Assembly: GCA_905250075.1 (NCBI GenBank)
Contig: CAJNOP010000080.1
Location: 124,001-188,000, forward strand
DNA: 64,000 nt
Direction of reading: 5' to 3'
Source of the DNA: Rotaria sp. Silwood1
Lineage: Eukaryota > Rotifera > Eurotatoria > Philodinida > Philodinidae
Shown in pieces: positions 14,086-26,300 of the stretch; within the stretch, counting starts at the first letter, position 1; each line of letters opens with the position of its first letter. The notes under the pieces are model-generated. The model ran no database searches, was not told the origin of the DNA, and saw nothing but the letters and a program-made list of their open reading frames with translations. A program made the translations under genes and the position numbers.

Positions 14086-14664
14086 TATGTTCTAAAATAA
14101 AGAAATTGATAAAAACAATATATACATTAATAAACATCTTACTTTCAGATCAATAATCATGACAAGTTGAGTAATAATCGAATCGAAACTATCGAGCTCT
14201 AGTATACATATTTTTATTGGTCGATTAATAATGAACAAACTTTGATATACTCTTAGCGACATCATATAAAAATAATTTTTGTTTTATTTTAATTAATTTA
14301 TTTTAAATTATAATATATATAATTTTTTCTATTAAAAATCTAATATAAAAATGTAAATATAAATAGAATATAAAGGAAGTCCAATAATAATTAGCGTTGT
14401 ACTACTTGAATGGCTGTTGTCTTCGTCACCATCATCACTTTCGACTCTATTACCAGCTTTGTTTGATCCATCTCGATAGGGTTGTCATCCATCACCTTGT
14501 ACTTCTTCCCTCCTGTACTATGCATTTCAAACTTTTTTTTTCTTCATTGACATAAACCGTTCTTTACCTTGTTTCTTTTGTGTTTTTTAATCCTTATCTG
14601 TTGCTTCCTGTTATTGTTAAAATTTTATTATTTGAAGAAGTTGATAGAAAGAAAACTAGCAAAG
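14086..14664. promoter_or_regulatory. Divergent promoter region, KIAA2013-like / CLINT1-like
   Basis: About 580 bp separate two divergent starts. A stretch at about 14395-14520 is noticeably richer in G and C than its surroundings and could be 5' UTR or a coding relic (see findings). No specific promoter element can be assigned with confidence. Confidence 0.4.
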
Positions 14665-17600
14665 ATGGATCTCAGTAAAATCAATTTAAGTAATTATATA
14701 CCTGCAATGCCTTATAAAGTTCGTGAATTATTTGACAAAGCAACAAATATTGTTATGAATTATACGGAAACAGAAGCAAAAGTTGTTGAAGCAACAAATG
14801 ATGAATCTTGGGGACCACCTGGAAAATTATTACAAGAACTTTCTCAACTATCATATTCATATGAACATTATAATGAGGTACATTATATATTATCAATATT
14901 ATATTTATATTTAACTTTTGTATTATTATAGGTAATGGGAATGCTTTGGAAACGATGTTTTGGACAAGACAAAAAGTATTGGCGACGAACCTATAAAGTA
15001 CGTTGTTCAACATTCTTGACAACAAGCTAAATAAATATTAGCAATTAGTAGTCTTTCTTTTATGTTTACATTGTAACTCGATAGATCATTGAACATTTTC
15101 AAGAAAATTAATATAAGACAATGGTATTGTATCATATCATAATAGATTTAAAGATGTGTAGGATTACTCTGCGTTATTGTAGAGGATAGGGTAAAATGGG
15201 GTCAAGGTAAACTTGTTGTAGAGTAGAGTGGGGTAATGGTAAATATTTTGTAGGATCACGATTAGAAAATTTTTCTAAAGCAGGCTACGAAAAAAAAAAG
15301 ACGTCGTCGGCGCATTTCTGTTGTGATACTATTTTGCAATTTATCACTTAGAGTTATAGATCGTAAGATTCAAAACTTTTGGATCCAGTAGAACTGTACT
15401 TTGACACTTACAATGAGATTTTCTAGTCTGAATAAGATAGCTGTGTCATAGATATGAGATACTTTTTCTCAGTATTTTAGATTCGGTTACTAGTACACTT
15501 CACGTATTTTTCAAACGAGTCGTCTGAAACATGTGTCGGATAGAATCAATTGAATCCGGAATTAATCCAACGTGCTCTATTTAAAGTTTTTTAGCTATGT
15601 TAATAATAAGGAACAATCAGATGAGAACTTCATAGGGCAAAGGTAAAAACAATTTTCTCAGTCAAAGTATAGAGTACGAAAAAAGTATACTCTGCACATT
15701 TCAAAATGCATACAAGATCGGTCGTATCGTTTCTTTTTTCTGTTCTTTTTCACAATATTTATTACTATACTTATAAAAATAAATTGAAACGAATTGTTAT
15801 TTTTTTTTTTATGCATATTCATTCAGTTTTCGTTGAAACAATTAATATGCACGAAGTATAATTATGTAAATAGTAGCTGTTTAAAACACTCAACTGTAAA
15901 TATGATTGTGTTCTCAAAGTAATAAATTTTTTATATCGTACTTCATCTGAAGGAAATGTTAGTATAACTAAAAAAAAAAAAAAAAACTCAAGCAGACTAA
16001 AAATTTTTATGTTAATTGCTTTGTATTAAAACAACAACTGGAACAGATGATTTCTTTTATTCATTATTTTAGTCACTTCTCGTTTTACTCTATTTAATAA
16101 AAAATGGTAGTGAAAAAGTCGTAACATCAGCAAGAGAACATCTTTATGATCTTAAAAGTTTAGAAAATTTTGCTTATACTGATGAACAAGGCAAAGATCA
16201 AGGCATAAATGGTAAAAAGATTATTTTTCTAAATGAAGTTTTTTTTTTAAAAAGAAGATTGTTTATTTATAGTGCGTCATAAAGTAAAAGAAATTATTGA
16301 ATTTATTCAAGATGATGATCGACTTCGAGATGAACGTAAAAAAGCAAAAGTTAATCGAGATAAATATATTGGTGTTGGTAGTGATGCATCATCTTCTCGT
16401 TATAGTAAGTTTTTTAATTAGAAATTTTTTTTTTTAATATCGATTTTTTTTTTAGGTGATCGTTGGACTGATTATGATGATTCAAATGATGGAAATAATT
16501 CAACAACAAAAAGAAAAGATTTTGTAGAATTAGATGGTCGATGGCGTTCAACAAATCCATCTATACTTGAAGAAGGTTTTAATAAAGCCGAAGATATAGC
16601 AAGTAAAGTTAAAGAATTAGTACTTGATCAACGACGTCCATCAAATGATTATTCACCAGACATTAGGTGATCATTAAAATACAATAAAATTTGCTATGAT
16701 GATAAATTTCATGCGCGTCATCTGATAATAGATTGATGAATGCATTATCTTATCCATTCATAATATACTGAGCAAATTTTTTTTGTAATAATATTCTATA
16801 TGTATTTCGTTTTGTTTTTTTGTAGTGATGATGAGAATCAATATTCTAAAAAAAATACTCAATTTCATGATACACCATGGAAAGATCAAACAAATGATTA
16901 TCGAAATAAAACAAAGGTAAATTGAATTGAATAAAGTAAAAGAAATCATTTTGAAATATAGAATTTTTTTTATCATAATGAAAATGATTCTTTTATTACT
17001 ATACAATTATTAAGTGTAAATAAAATTGCTTTAAGACAAATTTTTAAAAGCATTATTATTATTCTTTTTTTATTTATTTATATAACTATGAATTATGCAA
17101 AGATTAAGTTTTTTGTTATTTCAAAATTTATCGATGACTTATGCCTTTCTTTTTTGTGTTAATCATATAAAATAATTTATTCATATATATATAGGAAAGT
17201 GATTTTCAAGTAAAAAAATCTCCAACACCAAGTAATACTGCTCAAACATCTGCTCAAAATCGAGTAAGTTGAAAAATAAATAGAAGATAAGAGAATTGTA
17301 TGAAATTGTGAAAATGTTTTGTTTTTTTTGTTCTTTTTCGCCAAGCTTTCATTCATAAAAATATAGTTACTTAATCAAGAATATTAACGGATGAACTCGA
17401 GCTTTAATAATTGATGCACTCATATGAACAATATGATTCTAATGAATAATTCTTTTTCATTAGAACTTGTTTCATATTTTTGAATAATAAAGATTCTATC
17501 AGATGTTTCATAAAGAAGATATTTTATTCGATAGTATCTTCTCGTTTTATCGACAAGTTATTTTTTGAACTATTTCAGAATTATACAAAAAAATTCTTTC

Positions 17601-19337
17601 CTTAGAAAGTAGTACACTAAATAAAAACAAATGTTACCATCAGTAGAAAGACTTGAGAAACGTTTTCTATTAGTGTGTATGAGTGTAGATATTTGGCTTC
17701 TCTAATACCACACATGCATCCAAATTGGAAGGTTGGCATCACTGTCTTAATGCAAATATGAAACATTTTGACAAAAATATGAACAAGTCTCTTTAACATA
17801 AAAAAACAAAAGTGTTTTGGTTTTAATGAAGCAATATGAAAAGTATTCTTATTCATTTGATGAATATTTTAATAAAACATTACAATAATATTTTGTTCTT
17901 TTTATTTTAACTTAAAATATCTCTAGTACAAAGTTAATTTTTTCTTCATAAAATGCTACTGAATGTATCGATGACACGAAACTAAATAATAGTCATGTTA
18001 TATGTATGATAAGGATCTTTTATTGCATATTTACTCATTTGTTTATTTAAACAAAAACAAAAAAATTATTTACTTTTTAAGTCTTCAACAACAAATAAAA
18101 AGCCACAAATGGTTCCACCTATTCCAATTCAAACAACACCTCAACCTCCTATTCCTGATTTATTAGGTGATGATGACGGCTTTACACCATATGTACAAGC
18201 TACAGGTGTGTCATCATCTATTGATGATGATTTTGGTCAATTTCAAGAAGCCTCTATCATTCCAACTCAACAAGCAACATTACCAATTTCTACGTAAATG
18301 TTCTTGTTTTTCTTTTTTTTATTTTATCTTATAAAAATCAAATCTTTATTTAGAACACAACCTTCTATTTGGCCAACAACAACAACTGCATCAATTGTAC
18401 CACCAACATCAACACCAGCAACATTAATATTTGATCCATTTGAAACATTAGGAGAAACAACATCAACATCAAATAATCTTTTACAACCAATGAATTCACC
18501 ATCACCACCACCAACAACAAATAAAACATTCTCAAATGATTTAAATTTATTTTTTCCATCGTCTCAACCGACTCAACAGACATCAATGTTTTTTCCTACT
18601 CAACAACAACAGCAACAATCATTTGTACATCCACAAATGTTTCAACAACCAATGATGTTTTCATCAACTCAACAACAATTTAATAAGCCAAATAATAATT
18701 CATTTAATGTAAGTTCAAAAATCCGTAAGAAATTCAATAAATAGAAAGAATAATTATCGATCAGAGAATACGAAAACAGCCATTTGTTATAGGCCATATT
18801 TCCCGATGTATTCCCTGAAGTTGCTAAACAAGAGCAACCAAAAGTTGTAGACAAACAGGTATCATTTGCTGTTATAACATATTTGCTGCTTATTATTAGG
18901 GAGTGAATTAACTAATTATATGATTTCTTTTTTTGTTTTTGCATTCTTCTATCTTATAATTTATACAGATTTGTGTGAATAAGGAAAATCTTTTATAAAC
19001 AAAAAAAAAAAAAAAAATTTTTTTTTTAATGTACAAATATCTGTTATTTTTGCAGAATACTTGGTCATCAGCACAAGGAAAAATTGATATATCATTAAAT
19101 AATCTCATACCACATACTCGTGGTGATGCTCAAAAAACTTCTTTACCACTCAATCAATTACTTAGTCCAACAAATAGTGGTTCATCATCATCGATGATGA
19201 TGAATAAGAACACTCAATCGATGTTTTCAAATTCATGTATGAAAATAATAAAGAAAAAGCAAAAAATGTATATATGAATTTTCTTTATTTTAGCACTTCC
19301 AATGAACATTTCAGGCAATCCTACAAAACTTAAATAA
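14665..19337 (+). CDS. CLINT1: Epsin-related clathrin adaptor (epsinR/CLINT1-like)
   Basis: Twelve exons join in frame: 14665-14877, 14932-14997, 16073-16211, 16273-16404, 16456-16666, 16826-16916, 17195-17263, 18082-18293, 18354-18708, 18793-18858, 19056-19236 and 19294-19337 (592 residues; human CLINT1 has 625). Residues about 15-150 form an ENTH domain: KVRELFDKATNIVMNYTE, EATNDESWGPPGKLLQELSQ, YKSLLVLLYLIKNGSE and FIQDDDRLRDERKKAK. ENTH domains bind phosphoinositides on trans-Golgi and endosomal membranes. The unstructured tail has adaptor/clathrin motifs: PDLLGDDDGF, DDDFGQF (gamma-ear type FGxF) and FDPFETL (DPF), then Q-rich sequence. It should act in clathrin-coated vesicle formation between Golgi and endosomes. 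The start is the ATG of MDLSKINLSNYIP; an upstream in-frame ATG would add a hydrophobic stretch unlike the family. Intron 2 is 1,075 bp. Confidence 0.92.
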
Positions 19338-19906
19338 ATTATGAACAAAAAAGAAAGAGAAGTATATGTGTGCGTATATATGTGTGTGTGTGTATGTTGT
19401 GCAGAGCTTGTATATCTATTTTCAGCGTGAAGCTTTGTTGACTTATTTATTCTTTATTCAAAGTTGTTAAAAGACGGATTAATTATTGTACAATTAAATA
19501 AAATAATTTCTTGAGTTTTTCTTTTTTTTTTTTTTTTGATTATTCATCAAAATATGATTAATCTGCATTTCTTATTATTTTCTTTTCTCTTAATTTCGTC
19601 CATTTTCTTTTGTTTGCACATTTTCTTTAAATTAATTCTTGTTTGTCGAACAGTGGAATTCTGTTTTTCTTTTTTCGTTTGGTTAGTTTTCTTCTCTCTA
19701 TATTTCTGTCAATTGAATTCCTTTTTTTCTTCTTCTATATATATATATACACAAACATTTATGTTCTAATTTAATACAACAAATGCGTTTTACAATGCTC
19801 GACTGTTACATAGAATATATATATATATATAAATACTCTGTTTTTTTTGTGTGCAAGCAGAGATAAACAATAAGCCAAAATAAAATATAATAATAAATAA
19901 ATTCTA
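19338..19906. other. Convergent 3' spacer with short microsatellites
   Basis: Between two convergent genes. It holds a short TG run (about 19379-19394), T-rich tracts and an AT run (19815-19831). Candidate poly(A) signals AATAAA occur on both strands. No gene is seen. Confidence 0.55.
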
Positions 19907-20587
19907 TCAATGAATAAGATGATGTTCTTTAATAATATTGTTTAAATCTTGATTTTCAAATAATGTTGCATGATGACCATTTTTGACTAAATATAATATT
20001 GCACGTGCTAATCCTATTGATGTTATAACCCATGATGGTTTGATTGCTTTAAAAATATATAATATTGGTACAAAAGCTCGTTCATACCAAGGTTTATTTG
20101 AATGTATTTGTGTAAATAAAATACCAGCCGGACGTACAGTATATATTTCTTTAAGACCACTTTCTTTAACTAAATCATTTTCAGTTTTACCTTTAATACG
20201 ACCAAATAGAAATCGACTTTGTTCTGTTGAATCAGCACCCGTTCCACTAACAAATATAAATCGCATATTTGGATTAACATGTGCTATAGTTTTAGCAGCT
20301 GCTAATGTATAATCATGTGTAATTTTAATATATTCACTTTCATTAACAGCATTTTGTGATATGCCTAATGCCCATATACATGCTTGATGATTTTCAAATA
20401 GATTTGACAATGAATTATAATCGAGAAAATCTGTATGAATAATATTAGTAAGTTTATCAGAGATTAGATTCTTGTCGAGAGGACGTCGTGTAATAGCTGT
20501 TATATGTTCAATATTTTTATCTTCAATGGCTTGTCGAACGCATTCCGAACCAACACTACCACTAGCACCAAATATGATTATTTTCAT
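19907..20587 (-). CDS. NAD(P)-binding Rossmann-fold protein (atypical SDR / NmrA-like, HTATIP2-related)
   Basis: A single uninterrupted exon of 226 residues. It begins MKIIIFGASGSVGSE, the GxxGxxG dinucleotide-binding loop directly after the start. Further family features are ITRRPLD, HTDFLDY, ALGISQN, FIFVSGTGADSTEQS, FGRIKGKTEN and YTVRPAGIL. In the catalytic YxxxK position the sequence reads FGRIK, so the usual Tyr is Phe while the Lys is kept. It may therefore be a low-activity reductase or a cofactor-sensing protein. The ATG at 20587 is preferred over one 60 bp upstream, because the latter adds a poor extension through a poly-A-encoded stretch before the Rossmann fold. It is intronless among intron-rich neighbours. 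Substrate is unknown. Confidence 0.82.
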   Translation of the reverse strand: MKIIIFGASGSVGSECVRQAIEDKNIEHITAITRRPLDKNLISDKLTNIIHTDFLDYNSLSNLFENHQACIWALGISQNAVNESEYIKITHDYTLAAAKTIAHVNPNMRFIFVSGTGADSTEQSRFLFGRIKGKTENDLVKESGLKEIYTVRPAGILFTQIHSNKPWYERAFVPILYIFKAIKPSWVITSIGLARAILYLVKNGHHATLFENQDLNNIIKEHHLIH

Positions 20588-21594
20588 ATTTAACTGAAAA
20601 AAAAAAAAGATTTCATTTGAGATATTCTTAATTAAATAATATTCCAAAAAAATATTTATTGAGAATAAAAACGAAAATTAAATAAATTATTATTTGACAA
20701 GTAAACCATAAAAAAATAGAACTCTCAGTATTTTACATGTTTCTCAGTAGCCTTTCACAATATAACGTCACAGTTATTTTGGTAATGGATTCTTTATTCG
20801 AGTCTCTACAAAGTTGCATCTTTCACGTATATGAAATAGCATAACTTATTTGCTTACATTCAATAAAACGAATAGATTCAAGATATATCACGTTCAGAAT
20901 TCTTTTTCTTTTTAAACTAAAGTGTTTGCATTGGACTTTGTGTGTTATTTCGTTAGCATTAACTCTTAATCACATAAAATGTCGATTAATTATTAATCCA
21001 AAACTAGTTTTAATGAAATCCTCAGAAGAATCGAAGACATAATTGCGTTTTTGACTCCCTAGCAGAGAACATTGATTGTTGTAAAAACAAATCATAGATG
21101 TATTTCCTCTAGATACAGAAGATGATCCTATGCATAAAGTTTCAAAGAATTTGTATTGATTTCTGCCTTATTAATTAACAAAAAACAATCATTTGGTCAA
21201 ATAATTATGTCTTTGATACTTCTGAAGATTTCATTAGGATTACTTCCAAGCTTATAATTGATTAGAGTATTCTACAATTAAATCGAAGACTGACTAAATC
21301 ACTCACAAGGTCGAATGTAAAATTCTTGATAAAGAAAAAAAAGTTGTCTCATTATATTGAAATTTTTCTGAGAACAATAAAAAAATCTTGAGAGATTCAT
21401 TTTTTATAGGTCACTCGTTATTATTAATGGACGGATTAGAGAAGAAAAAGAAAAAGTAATTCATTATAGAACAAAACTAAAAAAGACGAAAATAACGATC
21501 TGTTAGAACCATATCATCGACAAATCTAAAATATAAAAAAATAATAGTAAACAAAATAGAAACTTAAAAAAAAAAAATCAAATCTTCAAATATC
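20588..21594. other. Intergenic spacer
   Basis: About 1 kb of AT-rich sequence between the SDR start and the SPMIP11 3' end. I see no coding exons, RNA gene or obvious repeat. It should contain the SDR promoter. Confidence 0.5.
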
Positions 21595-22106
21595 TCACTT
21601 AGTCATTTCAGATTGTGCATGAACATGACGTTTTTCTTGAGTCCATGGTTCTTTTACTTTTAATGGTTCATCTTTCGTCCACCAGCCAACTAATTATACC
21701 ATGGAAATATATTCTATATCAAGAAAAAAAAAAGTTTTTTTTCAATCATTTACCTTCTTGAGCAGCTGTCATTGGACGTCTCATAATTTGATTCGGATTT
21801 TGATCACCACGCACATGCATTTGACGTAGAGTATGATAATTTCTAGTTATTATACAATATTATTTTCTAATTTATTAACTAATTAAATTCTTACAAATTC
21901 GATACAGCAGGTGATGCCCATTCGCGTGATTGTAAATCTCCAGCTAATTCTCGAGCTAATTGTTTTTCAAGTGCACTTTTACTTTGGCCTACTACTGGAA
22001 CTTTTCTTAATTCCTTTGAATCAGTTTGTGTACTTGTTGGTTCAAGACGTTTCATAGATTTAAATCGATTATCATAACCCATTAAAGTCAAATTGAAGAA
22101 TGCCAT
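21595..22106 (-). CDS. SPMIP11: Sperm/ciliary microtubule inner protein SPMIP11 (TEX49-like)
   Basis: Three exons (22106-21895, 21842-21754, 21689-21595) give 131 residues. The N terminus MAFFNLTLMGYDNRF resembles the start of TEX49/SPMIP11. The second half keeps the spaced pattern of that family: RRPMTAAQ, GWWTKDE, PWTQEKRH and the terminal SEMTK. SPMIP proteins lie inside axonemal doublet microtubules in mammalian sperm; in a small invertebrate a role in motile cilia is equally likely. It is short, basic, without signal peptide or membrane segment. The call rests on motif order recalled from the family, not on a database search. Confidence 0.7.
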
Positions 22107-23330
22107 ATTTTTTTTTTATCTAAAAAAAAAAAAGAGAATTTAAAACAAAAAATGATGTTCTGCATTTGAATTTTTGTTTTGATCTATTTGATAATTATCG
22201 TTCGATTTGTCAACATATTGATAAGATCAAGTAGTAACAACATCTTGTTACATAGAATCCTATTAGCCATAAAGCTTACCAATTAGATAATCAGAAGTAC
22301 ATTAAAATGACAAAATATTAGTATTCTCTCTGCTAAATAATCTGAAAAAAGTGACTTTTTGTTCTATTTCTGCTTTTGATATTAAGTGTTGATTTGGTTT
22401 GAAATTTGTTTTCTACATAAGACTCATACCTCATTAGCATATTCACGGCAAGATAACCCACCGGTAGATCCCACTACAGATAATAGTCAAAGATAAAAAA
22501 CTAAGAAGCTCTTCGGAAATGTATCCGTCTATTAAACTCGATGAAACTAGCTGTGCTGATCGTTTTGACGAAAAAGAAAATTTTAATTTGACAATTAAAT
22601 GACAGTTTTCAAGTCAAAATATTGAATGGCGGCAGATGTGTTTGAGATTTTTTTAGTATTTTAACCTTGGCATTGTCGTTTATTTGTCAAATTAACAGTA
22701 TTTCTACTAAAATGACCCGTGCGAATAACAACATAGAATATTATAAATGAACAAATTTTCGAAGGTTCTATTGTCGTTATGATTGATTATCTATAATAAA
22801 AAGTTTATTCGTTTAGTAGAATACAAGAAATTCCAACTAATAATAAATAGTTAGACCCCCGTATGAGAAAGAATGCGAAGACGTCTATAAAAGCAAGTAT
22901 TTATATGTAAGAATTCAACATAAAGCTCACAAAGATTTGTTAAGGCGAGAGTGAGTTTAATTTATTCAGTATAAGTAATAAACAAGTATCGAGTTTTCTT
23001 GTTATTCTTGACAAACTCAATACTTATTTGTGCTCTTACATAGTGATGAATACTTCTCGAAAATATTTCATCTGATTGTGCCCCTCTAGTAACATAAATC
23101 TTTCCCTATGGAAATTATTAAATAAAAAAAAAAGAACTACAATATATTAGTAAATCTGCTCAAAAATAATGCATTTTAGTAAATTAATATATAATTACAA
23201 GAATATCTAAACAGTGAGTAAATATTATTTTATCTTGTAACTCTAAAAAAACTAAAAAAAAAAAAAAAATTGGAAGAAAATTAATTTTAAAATAGATGTA
23301 AAGTATCAATGATTAATACTGAAGTTGGTT
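22107..23330. other. Intergenic spacer with a hairpin
   Basis: About 1.2 kb between SPMIP11 and the 3' end of sideroflexin. No gene is seen. A CTATAAAAG box at about 22887 and a downstream AATAAA-rich stretch, followed by the hairpin at 22977-23035, give a faint LTR-like look, but no matching second LTR is present in the window. Confidence 0.45.
22977..23035. repeat. Hairpin
   Basis: ATAAACAAGTATCGAGTTTTC pairs, with about three mismatches, with GACAAACTCAATACTTATTT across a loop of about 13 nt. Function is unknown. Confidence 0.4.
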
Positions 23331-26300
23331 TTATAGTCCTTTGTTATAATAAACATAAGGTAGTTGTGTTTTTGATTGAATTTCTTTTTCAAGTTCTTTA
23401 GTAGCTACCTAGAAAATAAAACAAAACTCTTTAAGAAAAAGAAAAAGAAAAAAAAAAAGGAATTTGATATTTACTTTAGATCTTTGTGGAAACAATGCTA
23501 TTGACATTGGTAATGCTAAACCAAATGAAATTGTACATGCAAGTGTATTTAATGGTAAATTAAGACGTGGAAAACGACGAAGAATATTTCTATTAATAGA
23601 TAATATTTTATTTTTTTTAGTTTATTTACATTAATAAAAAAAAAAAAAATACAATCTTACTTTTCGAATGCTAACATTATAATAGGTGGAAGAGATAGGA
23701 TTGGTACTGGTAAAAAAGCACGTGTCATTGCCATTTCAGTTAAAGCCTAAATATAGATATTAATTTATATTTATATAGATATGATATCGTTAAAAGTGGA
23801 AAAAATTAATAACTTTTTTAGCTGCTACTTTTGATACACCTATTGAATTATTTTCTTCATCGAGTACTTCGATACCATCATATAATTCATGAAAACGCAT
23901 AAAAAGAACATTACATGTACTTGCACATGCTATAATTAAAATTCAATATAAATTAACATATTTACGAAATTTTGTATATGCATAAAAAACAAAATCGAAT
24001 AATATTTTTCAAAACTGACAACTCTTATTATACTTTCATATTGAACAAAAAAAACAACAACTGAGCGATGTACTGAATGATGATTTATCATATGAGGATA
24101 TGTAATTTATCTTACCAACAGCAGGTAATGGAATAAATCGTTGTACAATTGTTTTCAGTGTTGGTGGAAGTGATCTTGCTCGGCGAACAGCCACAGTAAG
24201 ACCAACCTATCAATATAAACATATAAAGATATGTGAAAATAAATAAATAACTTACAGCAATCGAAACTGAAACAGTCACTGCACTTAAATATCCAATAAC
24301 AAATTTCGATACAGGTGTATGCTGTGTTGCATTTCGATTTGAATAATTAACACCAGCATTATGACTAAATGATGATAATTATTTCGTGATTGATAAGTTT
24401 TGTTTGTTTTATTAGATGTACATTGCGGAAAATTGGAGTGAATTCTGTTATTCATTGATTTATATATGATTTGATAGAGCTTGAAAAGTTGATTACAAAT
24501 TTTATACTTGATATTAATTAGTTAATCTCTTTGTTAGAAAATGCTTCAATTTCTGACAAGATCATAGATATTAACCGAATTCTTTTTTTTTCCTCAAAAC
24601 AACTCTTAAGTTTCTATTATATTTTTTCGACATTTTTTTAAAAAGATTTTTTATATTCAGCATCAAAAACTAAATAGAAAAAATCTTATTTTCTTAGATT
24701 TAGAATAAGTCGCGTAATAAACCGCTATCAATGTAAGCAAGCTTATAGAATATGTGCATGTGCACTTTTGTACGCCTATATAGCTTTTTGTTTATGACAA
24801 GAGATGTAACCTCAACTTTCTTATCTCATGCGAATCCATTGGTTTCGAAATAAAAAAGTAAGTATTTAGATTTTTCAAGCTTTTGTTTTATCATTAAGAA
24901 ATCGAACATTTCCTAGCTTTAGTGGTAAAAACGTCAAAAATGACCTTGTTTGTAAGGATTTCTCTTGTCAAAACTCAATTGATAAACAAAATAACTAACA
25001 TTTTCAGTATCAGCAAGAAAAATCTATGCTGATTCACATACATTTTAGCCAATGTTGTGTCGAATAGAAAATCGACTCGAGGCACAATTTTAGAGGAAAC
25101 ACATTGAGTGGAAATACAAGTGCGTTTTCCATGTAAAAGTAATTTAGCTAAAATGCATGTAATCTAGTGTAGATTTTCACCCTGATTCTGCATATGCTAT
25201 TAATTTTGTTTTTCGGCTTAGTTTTCATACTAAAAAGTACAATAAACAAGGTCATTTTCGATTCTTTTGTTATGAAAGTCACGAAACAGTCGATTTTCTC
25301 AATAATAAAACAAAACATGAAAACAAAAACCAAATGTGTACTTTTATGGCTCGAAATCGACTGATTCAAATGAGATAAGACATTTATGATCTTATCTTCT
25401 ATCATCAAAAAAAAAAAAAAAAAAGAAAACTAGATAGGCTTACAAAAATGTATATGCATATATTTAAATAAGCCTGCTCAAATTGATAACAGTTTATTAC
25501 GCTACTTATTTTAAATCTAATATGATAATATTTTTTTTTTAATACTAAATTTAAAATCTATTTTTAATAGGTTTACAAAAAAAAAGATAACGGAAACTTA
25601 AGAGTTGTTTTGAGAAAAAAAAAGATTTTGGTTCGATCTGTAGTCTTATCAACAATTGGAGTTTTTTTTTTACAATGAAATGGTAAAAAAAAAGCTTCAA
25701 TTGAAACAACAAGCATATATTCGTAAGCAACTCTTCAAGTTCTATCAAACGATATATAAATCAACAAATAATAAAATTTACTTCAATTTTATTTTATGTG
25801 TATCTATTTATATACCTTTGATTGAGCCATTGCCAAAAAATAATTTGTTTGAGTGTTGGATCTGGCATAAGAAGACCAACAACAATTGGTGTGCCAAATG
25901 GAACATATCCTTTAAAAAACAGAAAACTATAAAGTGTATTTAAAAAAGAAAAGCAATAAAATAAATAAAAATATTGTTTGGAAATGATTGGCAAATATTT
26001 GTTAACTATAGGTAAAAAGTCTCTGCATTTGATAGGATAAGATTAGAAATCATGGTATAAAGATAGATATTGAGAAAAGAAAAGGTATTCACTAGTGTCC
26101 TGCGGGAACGACTTTTTTCCCTAATTTTCCCATTCCCATTCCCATTCCCATGGGAATGGGAATTCCCATTTAGACTTAGGGAATGGGAACATGGGAATGG
26201 GAATTCTCATTTAGACTTAGGGAATGGGAACATGGGAATGGGAACAGAATTAAAAATTGACGTTCCCAAAATTCTTTTTATCTTATTTCAACACATATAA

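Noticed and set aside
18365-18586. Minus-strand open frame inside the CLINT1-like gene
   Set aside because: It is the antisense reading of Thr/Pro/Ser-rich codons of exon 9 of the plus-strand gene.
22880-23100. Possible solo LTR (TATAAAAG, AATAAA, hairpin)
   Set aside because: No TG...CA ends, target duplication, primer-binding site or second copy could be seen.
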